A stretch of DNA of 38,074 nucleotides from Siculibacillus sp. (GTDB taxonomy: Bacteria; Pseudomonadota; Alphaproteobacteria; Rhizobiales; Ancalomicrobiaceae): assembly GCA_030247555.1 (NCBI GenBank), contig JAOTSD010000037.1, forward strand, positions 1-38,074. The letters run 5' to 3'. This document shows positions 25,349-33,488 of the stretch, in pieces. The notes under the pieces are model-generated. The model saw only the letters and a list, made by a program, of their open reading frames with translations. It had not been told where the DNA came from and searched no databases. Each line of letters begins with the position of its first letter. Position 1 is the first letter of the stretch. The translations under genes were made by a program, and so were the position numbers.

Positions 25349-27960
25349 GGTTCTTTCGCCGTACCCCGCCGGCGGTGTCGCCGGACACCCTCGCCGACTT
25401 CGCCGCCGGAGCGGCACACGCCGTCCGCGGCGGCAATCCGTTGGTGGCCGACATGGTGGTGCGACTGCGCTGGCGGATGACGGTCGCCGCGCTGGAACGC
25501 GCCGGGCGGAGCGACGAAGCGCACGATCTCGTGACCCATCTGCGGGCGGCCGATCTGATGCTGCGCGAAGATCTCGCCGAACGGGATCCGGCGGAGGTGC
25601 TCGAGGCAGCGATCCGTCGAGCCGAGGAGGCCGCGGCGGAGGCCCGCATGCGCCCCAAGCGTCCGGTTCGCGCGCCACGGCCGGAGAGGCCCGAAAGGCC
25701 GGAGAGGCCGGAGAGGCCGGAGAGGCCGGAGAGGCCGGAGAGGCCGGTGCGCGCCGAGAGACCCGAGCGGCCGGCGCCCCCCGAGAGGCCCGTACGTCCC
25801 GAGAGGCCGGAGAGGCCCGTGCGCCCCGAGAGGCCGCCTCGACCGGAACGCCCGGTGCGGTTGCGGCGAGATCACGACGCACCGGCGGACATCGACAGGC
25901 TGCGGGTCACGCCGGCGCCGCGGGTGGCCGCCGGACCGTCACGAGCCGCCGGGGGGGATCTCGCCGCCACCTCGGATGCCGCGAACCCGCTCGGGCCGCG
26001 CCGGGAGACGGCGCGACCGACGCGGGAAGAGCTCCGGTCGCGGCGGGAGCAGGCGGAATTCGACTCGGCCTTCGGCATCGCAGACATCTCGGAGGACGAC
26101 CTGCTCGAGGAGATGCGTCGGTTCGGCGAGGACGCCGCCGAGATCGCTCGCCCCGTCGAGCCGTCGCCCGCCCCTGCGGTCGCCGACGCCGTCGGAGAGC
26201 CCGACACCGCCACCACCGACGACGACATCGAAGAAGAGCTCGATTTCGGCAGCATCTCCGACTTCATGGACGCGGTGCGCAGCGGGCTCGAGGAGCCCTC
26301 GGCACGCCGCGCCCGCCGCGCGCGGACCGGCGGGCGCAAGCCGCAGGCGCCGGTCCGGATCGACGCGCCGGCCCTCGTCGCCGAGTTGCGCGACGCGGTA
26401 CGCGTCGGTCGCCTCGACGAGGCCCGCCACCTCCTCGACCGCCTCGCGCCACACGCCGCGGCGGCGGGACCGACGGCGGCGGCGACGGCGGTCGCCGCGG
26501 CGGTGATCGGCGACGAGCCACGGGCCGCCGCCTTCCTCGCCGCCGCCCTCTCCCATGCGGAGCGGACGGCGCGGCCGACCGTGAAGGCGGCGGCGCTCGC
26601 CGCCGATCTGGAGCGGATCGAGGCCGGGATGTTCGACCGGCTGGTCGGGCGCGAAGATTTTTCGGCCCATCGCGATCGGGCCCACGACCTTCTGCCTCAC
26701 CGCCCTTCGGACGGCGCCCGTGGCCCGTCGGCGGCGGTGACCCTGTCCGGGACGCCGCGCGACGGCGCGCTCTGCCCGACCTTCGCCGAGGCCGAACCGT
26801 CGACCCGCGACGAGGCCGCGGCGGCGACGGTGCGGGCGGCGCTGGTCGAAGCGCTGCTTCGCATCGAGGCCGACGAGCGCCACGTCGCGGCGGCGGCCGA
26901 TTTCCCGCTCGCCGTCCGTGTCGCCGGGATGCGGCGGACGGCGGCGGCGATCGAAGCGGCGCGGCGGAGTGGCGCGGTGCAGGTCGTCGCCGGTTTCGAC
27001 CGGTCGCTCGACGCGGTCGTCGCCACGGTCCTGCCGGCGGGCGCGGCGGTGATCGTGACCGGCCGGCTGCCGTCGCCGGAACGCTTCGGCCGCGCCGGCC
27101 GCAAGCCGCCGGCCCCCGTTGCCGGTGCGGCGCTCGGCTTCGCCACGCTCGAGCGGGCGCGGCGCTCGATGGATCTCTTCCGGGCGAGTGCCGGCGTGCC
27201 GCGCGGTGTGTCGGACACCCCGGTCCTGCGTCGGAATGCCGCGACCCTGCTGCCGGAGATCGTCGACGCCGAGGGGCGCCCCCGCGTGACGCTCCTCACC
27301 GACCGTGCCGACCCGACCGAGCTCTGGACGGCGGCGGTCGCCCGCCACGTCGAGCGGCGCGTCGCCGCGGCCGGTCTCGATCCGGCGGTGCGCGCCCTCG
27401 CGCGGCTGATCATCACCCGTGAACTGGCGCCATGGATGCGGGCGACGTCGGCTCTGGCGGCGGCGAACGCCGAGGGGCGCACCGTCCTGCGGAGCGACGC
27501 CGACGCGGACCGGATGGTGCGGCGGGCGCTCACGGCGCCTTCCCCGGAGCCGGCGACGAAGGAGGCGATCCTGTTGGTCGCAGCCGAGCCGGCCGGGGTC
27601 GAGACCCTGCGGGCGCCGATCGTCGCGACCGTGGGCGGGGCCGACGATCTCCTCGTCTGCGTCCTCGCCGACGACGCCGCGGTGCGGACACCCGACGGGC
27701 TCACCCACGCCCTCGCGGAAGCGGCCGAGCGCTGCCGCCTGATCGTCACCGACGTGCGAGCGACCGCCTTCTCGGCGGCCCTGTGTGAACGACCGGTTCT
27801 GTTCGTCTCCGACGACACGGTCGCCCGCCACCGCCTCCCACGCCTACCGGGGCTGCGGACCGCGGCGGCGGGAGAGGCCGAGGAGGAGTTGCGGGCCCTG
27901 CTCGCGGCGGTCTCCGGGAACGGCCCCACCGCCGGCGGGGCGCGACCGCCGATCGACTGA
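25345..27960 (+). CDS. 871-residue protein with Pro-Glu-Arg-Pro repeat; unknown function
   Basis: Starts at ATG 25345 within the stop of the KpsC-like gene, so it is probably translationally coupled. Residues 1-100 form a helical domain (FAAGAAHAVRGGNPLVADM; ALERAGRSDEAHDLVTHL resembles a TPR-like helix pair). Residues ~100-175 are a basic low-complexity tract of (R)PERPERP repeats. Residues ~230-330 are acidic (DDDIEEELDFGSISDF). Residues ~340-420 are Ala-rich helices with another TPR-like look (ARHLLDRLAPHAAAAG). The C-terminal ~400 residues hold alternating strands and helices; its end (CRLIVTDVRATAFSAALCERPVLFVSDD, in pieces) resembles the last Rossmann unit of the neighbouring glycosyltransferases. 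No signal or membrane segment is seen. The function is unknown; a scaffold or divergent transferase is possible. Confidence 0.7.
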   Translation: MRFFRRTPPAVSPDTLADFAAGAAHAVRGGNPLVADMVVRLRWRMTVAALERAGRSDEAHDLVTHLRAADLMLREDLAERDPAEVLEAAIRRAEEAAAEARMRPKRPVRAPRPERPERPERPERPERPERPERPVRAERPERPAPPERPVRPERPERPVRPERPPRPERPVRLRRDHDAPADIDRLRVTPAPRVAAGPSRAAGGDLAATSDAANPLGPRRETARPTREELRSRREQAEFDSAFGIADISEDDLLEEMRRFGEDAAEIARPVEPSPAPAVADAVGEPDTATTDDDIEEELDFGSISDFMDAVRSGLEEPSARRARRARTGGRKPQAPVRIDAPALVAELRDAVRVGRLDEARHLLDRLAPHAAAAGPTAAATAVAAAVIGDEPRAAAFLAAALSHAERTARPTVKAAALAADLERIEAGMFDRLVGREDFSAHRDRAHDLLPHRPSDGARGPSAAVTLSGTPRDGALCPTFAEAEPSTRDEAAAATVRAALVEALLRIEADERHVAAAADFPLAVRVAGMRRTAAAIEAARRSGAVQVVAGFDRSLDAVVATVLPAGAAVIVTGRLPSPERFGRAGRKPPAPVAGAALGFATLERARRSMDLFRASAGVPRGVSDTPVLRRNAATLLPEIVDAEGRPRVTLLTDRADPTELWTAAVARHVERRVAAAGLDPAVRALARLIITRELAPWMRATSALAAANAEGRTVLRSDADADRMVRRALTAPSPEPATKEAILLVAAEPAGVETLRAPIVATVGGADDLLVCVLADDAAVRTPDGLTHALAEAAERCRLIVTDVRATAFSAALCERPVLFVSDDTVARHRLPRLPGLRTAAAGEAEEELRALLAAVSGNGPTAGGARPPID
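25681..25743 (+). repeat. Seven-unit 9-bp tandem repeat encoding Pro-Glu-Arg
   Basis: Seven consecutive 9-bp units of CCGGAGAGG run from 25681 to 25743; the second unit is a variant (CCCGAAAGG) and the last five are identical. Each unit encodes Pro-Glu-Arg. The pattern continues imperfectly to about 25860. The unit length is a multiple of three, so copy-number change would lengthen or shorten the protein without a frameshift. Confidence 0.95.
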
Positions 27961-27997
27961 GCCCGCCGCGGCGGATCCGGGCGAGGTCGGCGGGCTC
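27959..27997 (+). terminator. GC-rich hairpin at the end of the capsule block
   Basis: A perfect 10-bp inverted repeat (GAGCCCGCCG at 27959-27968, CGGCGGGCTC at 27988-27997) with a 19-nt loop begins at the last two bases of the PERP-repeat gene stop codon. No T-tract follows, so it is not a classical intrinsic terminator, but position and stability suit transcript ending or 3' protection. Confidence 0.4.
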
Positions 27998-28127
27998 GGA
28001 GGTGACCGTCGACCCGATCCGCCTTCCGGATTCGTTCCGATCTGGACGCGACCCCGCGAAAGCCGGAAGATCGGGCCCACGACCGCGCGACGCGGTACGG
28101 CATCGCAACGGTCGCCGGGAGACCGTC

Positions 28128-29741
28128 ATGTCCATCCATCCCTCGACCCTCGCGGAACCCTGGTGGAAGCGTGGGGTCGTCTATCAGGTCTATCCCTGGT
28201 CGTTGCAGGACTCGAACGGCGACGGCATCGGCGATCTCGCCGGTATCCGCTCGCGCCTCGACCACTTCGTCGCGCTCGGTGTCGACGCCTTGTGGCTGTC
28301 GCCGATCTTCGTCTCACCGATGCGCGACTTCGGCTACGACATCGCCGACTACTGCGACATCGACCCGATCTTCGGCTCGCTCGCCGAGTTCGACGCGCTC
28401 CTCGCCGAGGCCCACGCCCGCGACATCCGCATCATCCTCGACTTCGTGCCCAATCACACCTCCGACCGGCATCCGTGGTTCCGCGAGAGCCGGACCTCGC
28501 GCGACAACCCCAAGGCGGATTGGTACATGTGGCGCGATCCCGCGCCCGGCGGGGGCCCGCCGAACAACTGGCGCTCGATGTTCGGCGGCGGCGGCTGGGC
28601 GTGGTGCGAGGAGCGGGGCCAGTACTGGTACCACGGCTTCCTCGCCGAGCAGCCCGACCTCAACTGGCGCAATCCGGCGGTCGTCGCCGCCATGCACGAC
28701 GTGCTGCGCTTCTGGCTGAAGCGCGGCGTCGACGGCTTCCGGGTCGACGTCATCTGGCATCTGCTGAAGGACCCGGCCTGGCGCGACAACCCGCCCAATC
28801 CGGACTACCGACCGGGCGAACCGGAGGTGCGCCGGCTCTCGGAGATCCGCACCTGCGACCAACCGGGTATCCTCGATCTGGTCAAGGGCTTCCGCCGGGT
28901 GATCGACGAGTTCCCCGAGAAGGTGCTGATCGGCGAGCTCTATCTCGAGTTCGAACGGCTCTGCACCTACTACGGCGAGGCCCTCGACGGGTGCCATCTG
29001 CCGTTCAACTTCCACCTGATCATGCATCCGTGGAAGGCCGACGGAGTGGCGCGGGCGATCGAGACCTACGAGGCGTCGCTGCCGAAGGGGGCCTGGCCGA
29101 ACTGGGTGCTGGGCAACCACGACAACGGCCGCGTCGCCTCGCGGTTCGGGCCGGCACAGGCGCGCATCGCCGCGATGTTCCTGCTCACCGCGCGCGGTAC
29201 GCCGACGATCTTCCAGGGCGACGAGATCGGGCTCGAGAGCGGGGTCATCCCGCCCGACCGGGTGCGCGACCCGCAGGAGAAGAACGAACCGGGCCTGCCC
29301 GGCCACGATCGCGACATCGCCCGCACCCCGATGCAGTGGGACGCCTCGACGTTCGCCGGCTTCTCCACGGTCGAGCCGTGGCTGCCGCTGGTCCCGGGCC
29401 ACGAGCGCTGCAACGTCGAGGTCGAAACCGCCGACGCGCGTTCGATGCTCCGTCTGCATCGCCGGCTGATCGCCCTCCGGCGCGCCCATCCGGCGCTGGC
29501 CGTCGGCGACGTCCTGGTGTTGACCGGGGCGAACGACGTGCTCGTCTACATGCGCTGCCGAGGCGAGGCATGCTTCTGCATCGCCCTCAATCTCTCCGGC
29601 ACGGCCCGCGAGGTGTCGCTGCCGGAAGCGGCGGGCGGACGCATCGCGATCTCCACCGGGCTCGACCGCGACGGCGAGCCGGTGGGTGAGGTGCTGCGTC
29701 TCGGACCCGACGAGGGTGTGGTGATCGCGCTCGCCGCGTGA
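28128..29741 (+). CDS. GH13 alpha-glucosidase (oligo-1,6-glucosidase type)
   Basis: This is a 537-residue protein from ATG 28128 with GGGAGA about 6 nt upstream. The (beta/alpha)8 GH13 fold begins at once (WWKRGVVYQVYPWSLQDSNGDGIGDLAGI). Conserved regions are complete: DFVPNHTS (region I), GFRVDVIW with nucleophile Asp207 (II), LIGELY with acid/base Glu270 (III) and LGNHDNGR with Asp332 (IV). A C-terminal beta domain follows. It would hydrolyse alpha-linked glucosides such as maltose, isomaltose or sucrose-type substrates. There is no signal peptide, so it is cytoplasmic. The linker 27961-28127 is non-coding. The gene lies downstream of the capsule block and looks functionally separate; no sugar transporter adjoins it. 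Exact specificity cannot be fixed. Confidence 0.9.
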   Translation: MSIHPSTLAEPWWKRGVVYQVYPWSLQDSNGDGIGDLAGIRSRLDHFVALGVDALWLSPIFVSPMRDFGYDIADYCDIDPIFGSLAEFDALLAEAHARDIRIILDFVPNHTSDRHPWFRESRTSRDNPKADWYMWRDPAPGGGPPNNWRSMFGGGGWAWCEERGQYWYHGFLAEQPDLNWRNPAVVAAMHDVLRFWLKRGVDGFRVDVIWHLLKDPAWRDNPPNPDYRPGEPEVRRLSEIRTCDQPGILDLVKGFRRVIDEFPEKVLIGELYLEFERLCTYYGEALDGCHLPFNFHLIMHPWKADGVARAIETYEASLPKGAWPNWVLGNHDNGRVASRFGPAQARIAAMFLLTARGTPTIFQGDEIGLESGVIPPDRVRDPQEKNEPGLPGHDRDIARTPMQWDASTFAGFSTVEPWLPLVPGHERCNVEVETADARSMLRLHRRLIALRRAHPALAVGDVLVLTGANDVLVYMRCRGEACFCIALNLSGTAREVSLPEAAGGRIAISTGLDRDGEPVGEVLRLGPDEGVVIALAA

Positions 29742-29897
29742 TCCCGGCGCGGTCGGTGCGAGGGTCGGACGCATCCATAGCCAAACTCGATGAGCGAGGC
29801 GAAGTTCCGATCCGGATGTTCGCGTTCGGTGGTTCGCCCGGAGCGCGCGCGGGGGTAAGGTGCCCGCTTCGCCCCGCCCTCCGCCGAGACCGTCCCG

Positions 29898-31106
29898 ATG
29901 ACATCGCCGTCCGCGCCGCAACCCGGCACCCGCCCCGCCGGAAGCGATGCGCCGATCGTTCCCCTCGCCGCGGCGCTCTTCGCCGTGCTGCCGATGTCGA
30001 CCGACATCTATCTCACGGCGATGGTCGACCTCGGCCGCGACTTCGGCGTCGACATCGCCGGGGTGCAGCGGACGATGCTGGCCTTCACCCTCGGATTCGG
30101 CCTCGCCCATCTGTTCATCGGCCGTTTCGCCGATCGCATCGGCCGGCGGCCGACGGCGCTCTTCGGCCTCGCGATCTACACCGTCGCCTCGATCCTGGCC
30201 TCGGCGGCGCCGAGCCTCGAGCTTCTGGTGACGGCGCGGTTCGTCCAGGGCATGGCGGCGGCGACGGGACCGATCATCTCGCGCACTCTCGTCCGCGACA
30301 CCGTTTCCGCCGAGGGGGCCGGGCGCGCGCTTTCCAAGATGGGGGCCTTCGTCGGCATCGCGCCGCTGACCGCGCCGCTCCTCGGCACCTTCGCCGCTCA
30401 CCTCGGCGGCTGGCGCGCGGCGATCGTGGTGCTCGTCCTCTACGGGGCGGTGCTCTGGGCGATCCTGTGGCGGCGGCTGCCGGAAACGCGGCCGGCGTCG
30501 GTCGGCGTCGGCGACGAGATCTCGATCCTCACCGCCCTCGGCCGGCTGGTGCGCCACCGGGTGTTCCTGATCGGCGTGGCGGCGCTCGCCGCCGGCTACG
30601 GCATCCTGCTCACCTGGCTCACCACATCCGGGTTCCTGTTGATCGGCACGCTCGGCATGAGCAAGCTCGAGGCCTCCGCGGTCTACACCGTCGGCTCGGC
30701 CGGGTTCGTCTCCGGCAGCCTCGTGTCGATGCGACTGGCCCAGCGCCTGATGCCGCGCCACATCCTGCGGACCGCGGCGGCGCTGCTCCTCCTCGGCACG
30801 ACGGCGCCGGCCCTCGTGCTGTGGCTCGGCCACGATCACTGGACGGTGATCCTCGCCTCGGTCTTCCCGTTCTATCTGGGCTGGGGCGTCGGTCAGCCGA
30901 TGGCGATCGCCATCACCATGCGGCCCTTCCCGGAGATGGCGGGCCAAGCTTCCGCCTGGCTCGGCCTCTTCCAGCAGATCGGCGGCATCGCCCTGTCGCT
31001 CGTCGCCGCGCATTTCGGCGGCGGGCTGGCGATCCCGCTGACCATGGCGTTCGGGGCGGCGCTCTTCACCGCCGCCGTCTTCACTCCGCCGCCGAAGCCC
31101 CGCTGA
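29898..31106 (+). CDS. Bcr/CflA-type MFS drug-resistance exporter
   Basis: This is a 402-residue membrane protein from ATG 29898 with about 12 hydrophobic helices. It has the Bcr/CflA hallmarks: LPMSTDIYLTAMVDLGRDFGV after helix 1, the MFS motif A GRFADRIGRRPTALFG between helices 2 and 3, RFVQGMAAATGPIISRTLVRD in helix 4, and motif C-like GIAPLTAPLLG in helix 5. It is expected to be a proton-driven drug/H+ antiporter in the inner membrane. Substrates are not readable. The gap 29742-29897 before it holds no ORF and no convincing promoter. It converges on the GH3 gene with only 3 nt between the stop codons. Confidence 0.87.
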   Translation: MTSPSAPQPGTRPAGSDAPIVPLAAALFAVLPMSTDIYLTAMVDLGRDFGVDIAGVQRTMLAFTLGFGLAHLFIGRFADRIGRRPTALFGLAIYTVASILASAAPSLELLVTARFVQGMAAATGPIISRTLVRDTVSAEGAGRALSKMGAFVGIAPLTAPLLGTFAAHLGGWRAAIVVLVLYGAVLWAILWRRLPETRPASVGVGDEISILTALGRLVRHRVFLIGVAALAAGYGILLTWLTTSGFLLIGTLGMSKLEASAVYTVGSAGFVSGSLVSMRLAQRLMPRHILRTAAALLLLGTTAPALVLWLGHDHWTVILASVFPFYLGWGVGQPMAIAITMRPFPEMAGQASAWLGLFQQIGGIALSLVAAHFGGGLAIPLTMAFGAALFTAAVFTPPPKPR

Positions 31107-31109
31107 GGC

Positions 31110-33284
31110 TCACGCCACCGCCGCCTCGTCGAGAAGCGTCACCGCGATTCCCTTCAACTTCTCCCGATCGGCGCTCTCGCCGACGAGGAGATCGAAGACG
31201 CCGGGCTCGGCGCGCGCCACCATGTCGGGGCCGAGGCAGAAGAAGTCCTCGGGCTCCAGCGTCAGGCGGAGAGTGCGGCGCTCGCCGACGGCGAGGTCGA
31301 CGGTCTCGAAGCGCTTCAGTTCCATGATCGGCCGGGTGGTGGAGGCCACCCGGTCGCGCAGGAACAGGAACACCGTGGTCGCCCCGTCGCGATCTCCGAC
31401 ATCGGCGACGTCGACCTCGACCGTCAGGCTCTCGCCGGGCCGGAAGGTCGCCGGCGCACGCGGCGCGGAGATCTCGAAGGAGGTGTAGGAGAGACCGTGG
31501 CCGAAGGGCCAGAGCGGCGTGTTGGGACTGTCGACCCACCGGGTGGTGAAGTGCTCGCCCGGCGCCCAGGGCCGGCCGCTCGGCCGCTCGTTGTAGAAGA
31601 TCGGGATCTGGCCGACGTGGCGCGGCCAGGAGACCGGTAGGCGACCGGAGGGCGAGCGGGCGCCGGAGACGACGTCGCCGATCGCCGCGCCGGCTTCCGA
31701 GCCGAGATACCAGGTGATCAGCACCGCGCCGACCGCGTCGTAGAGCCAGGTCTCGGTCAACGGCCGACCGCAACCGAGCAGCAGGACGACCGGCTTTCCG
31801 GTGGCGAGCACGGCGCGCGCCAGCTCCTCCTGGCGGCCGGTCAGGCGGATGCGGGTGCGGCTCGCCGCCTCGCCGGTGAGCAGCGCCGGCTCGCCGATGG
31901 CGAGGAGCACCACCTCGGCCTTCTTCGCCGCCTCGACGGCGCGGGCGATGTCGGCGTCGTCGCTCTCGGGCGACGGGCCGTCGAGCGCGAGGTCACAACC
32001 CCTCTCGACGATCACGTCGCGATCGGGGAAGGCGGCGCGGATGCCATCGGCGAGCCCGGTGATCGGATTCATGTCGCCGAGGGCGAACCACGAGCCGAGC
32101 GCCTCGTCGTCCTTGACCGAGGCGTGGCCGATGAGGGCGATCGGTCCGCCGCTCTTCGCCAGCGGCAGCAGTCCGTCGTTCTTGGCCAGCACCATCGAGA
32201 CGACCGCCGCGTCGCGCGCGGCGGCGCGGCGCGCGGCGAGGGGCCGGGCGGCTCCGCCGGCGACCGAACCCCGGCCGTAGGGGTCGTCGAAGAGGCCGAG
32301 GCGCTCCTTGGCGGCGAGGACGCGGCGGACCGCGGCGTCGATGTCGTCCATGGCGATCAGGCCGCGCTCGAGCGCCGGTTTCAGCCCTTCGGGATAGGCA
32401 CGGCTCTGCATGTCGATGTCCATGCCGGCCTTCAGCGCCAGCGCCGCGGCCTCGGCGAAGTCGGCGGCGACACCGTGGGCGATCAGCTCGCCGATGGCGT
32501 CGTAGTCGGAGACGTAGATGCCCTCCCAACCCCATTTCGTACGGACGAGATCGGTGAGGAAGCCCTTGTCGCCCGACAGCGGCCGGCCGGCGATGTCGAT
32601 GAAGGCGGGCATGATGGCGAGGGTGCCGGCCCTCACCGCGGCCTCGAAGGCGGGCAGATAGGCTTCGTGCAGCATGCGCTCGGAGATGTCGACGGCGGCG
32701 TAGTCGCGCCCCGCCGTGCAGGCGCCATAGGCGACGAAGTGCTTCGCGGTGGCGGCGATGGCATCGCGGCGGGCGAGGTCGGCCGACTGGAAGCCTTCGA
32801 CCTTGGCGCGCGCGAGCATGCGGCCGACGTGGGGATCTTCGCCCGGGCCTTCGATGATGCGGCCCCAACGCGGATCGCGGGCGAGGTCGAGCATCGGCGC
32901 GAAGGTGAGATGGAGACCGTCGTCGGCCGCCTCCTCGGCCGCGATGCGGGCGCTCTCGCGCCACACGTCGGGGCGGAAGGCGGCGGTCTCGCCGAGCGGC
33001 ACGGGGAAGGCGGTGTGATAGCCGTGAATGACGTCGAGGCCGAAGATCAGCGGGATTCCGAGCCTCGTCTCCTCGATCGCGAGTTTCTGCAGGGCGTGGA
33101 TGCGGTCGCGGCCGACGAGGTTGAGGACCGAGCCGCAACGTCCGGCACGCACGTCGGCGACGCTCGGGTCGGCGGCCGCCTTCGGCCCGGTGACGATGGT
33201 GTCGGCGCCGAGCGAGATCATGATCAATTGCCCGATCTTCTCGTCGAGCGTCATGGTGGAGATGAGGTCGTCGATCCTCGACAT
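31110..33284 (-). CDS. GH3 beta-glucosidase (BglX-like)
   Basis: This is a 724-residue protein. The ATG at 33284 is fixed by GGGAGG 6 nt upstream (forward-strand 33291-33296) and by the family N-terminus DLISTMTLDEKIGQL; the reading frame stays open much further upstream but that extension is antisense to the next gene and not homologous. GH3 landmarks are GIPLIFGLDVIHGYHTAFPVPLG, FAPMLDLARDPRWGRIIEGPGEDP, KHFVAYG, and the nucleophile Asp260 in IYVSDYDAIGEL. A C-terminal alpha/beta sandwich (VVLLLGCGRPLTETWL, GEHFTTRWVDSPNTPLWPFGHGLSYTSF in pieces) and a fibronectin-III-like domain follow. It removes terminal beta-glucosyl residues. No signal peptide is seen, unlike periplasmic E. coli BglX. 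It may work with the GH10 and GH13 enzymes nearby. Confidence 0.92.
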   Translation of the reverse strand: MSRIDDLISTMTLDEKIGQLIMISLGADTIVTGPKAAADPSVADVRAGRCGSVLNLVGRDRIHALQKLAIEETRLGIPLIFGLDVIHGYHTAFPVPLGETAAFRPDVWRESARIAAEEAADDGLHLTFAPMLDLARDPRWGRIIEGPGEDPHVGRMLARAKVEGFQSADLARRDAIAATAKHFVAYGACTAGRDYAAVDISERMLHEAYLPAFEAAVRAGTLAIMPAFIDIAGRPLSGDKGFLTDLVRTKWGWEGIYVSDYDAIGELIAHGVAADFAEAAALALKAGMDIDMQSRAYPEGLKPALERGLIAMDDIDAAVRRVLAAKERLGLFDDPYGRGSVAGGAARPLAARRAAARDAAVVSMVLAKNDGLLPLAKSGGPIALIGHASVKDDEALGSWFALGDMNPITGLADGIRAAFPDRDVIVERGCDLALDGPSPESDDADIARAVEAAKKAEVVLLAIGEPALLTGEAASRTRIRLTGRQEELARAVLATGKPVVLLLGCGRPLTETWLYDAVGAVLITWYLGSEAGAAIGDVVSGARSPSGRLPVSWPRHVGQIPIFYNERPSGRPWAPGEHFTTRWVDSPNTPLWPFGHGLSYTSFEISAPRAPATFRPGESLTVEVDVADVGDRDGATTVFLFLRDRVASTTRPIMELKRFETVDLAVGERRTLRLTLEPEDFFCLGPDMVARAEPGVFDLLVGESADREKLKGIAVTLLDEAAVA

Positions 33285-33323
33285 GGAGGGCCTCCCGTCT
33301 TCGCGTGATCGCACTCGCCGATC

Positions 33324-33355
33324 TTGACAGAGAAGGGTCGATTTTCGGTGAATCG
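33324..33355. promoter_or_regulatory. Divergent promoter region between GH3 and ABC transporter genes
   Basis: The 204-bp gap 33285-33488 serves two divergent genes. It contains TTGACA at 33324-33329 on the plus strand, without a good -10 at 16-18 bp. It also holds an inverted repeat CGATT-N7-AATCG (33339-33355) that could be a small operator. Both are weak by themselves. Confidence 0.25.
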
Positions 33356-33488
33356 TCCGAAGTTCCCTCGGCGACGCGGCGGAACGCCTCGGGCCGGTTG
33401 AAACGACGGTGCGGGACGGGCAAAGTCGGGACCAACGCTTCCGTGGCGTCCGGGCGATCCGCCCTGTGCCCGGAACACCGGGATCGTC

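Noticed and set aside
25681-25860. CRISPR-like repeat array
   Set aside because: Units are 9 bp, contiguous and without spacers, and encode an in-frame Pro-Glu-Arg tract.
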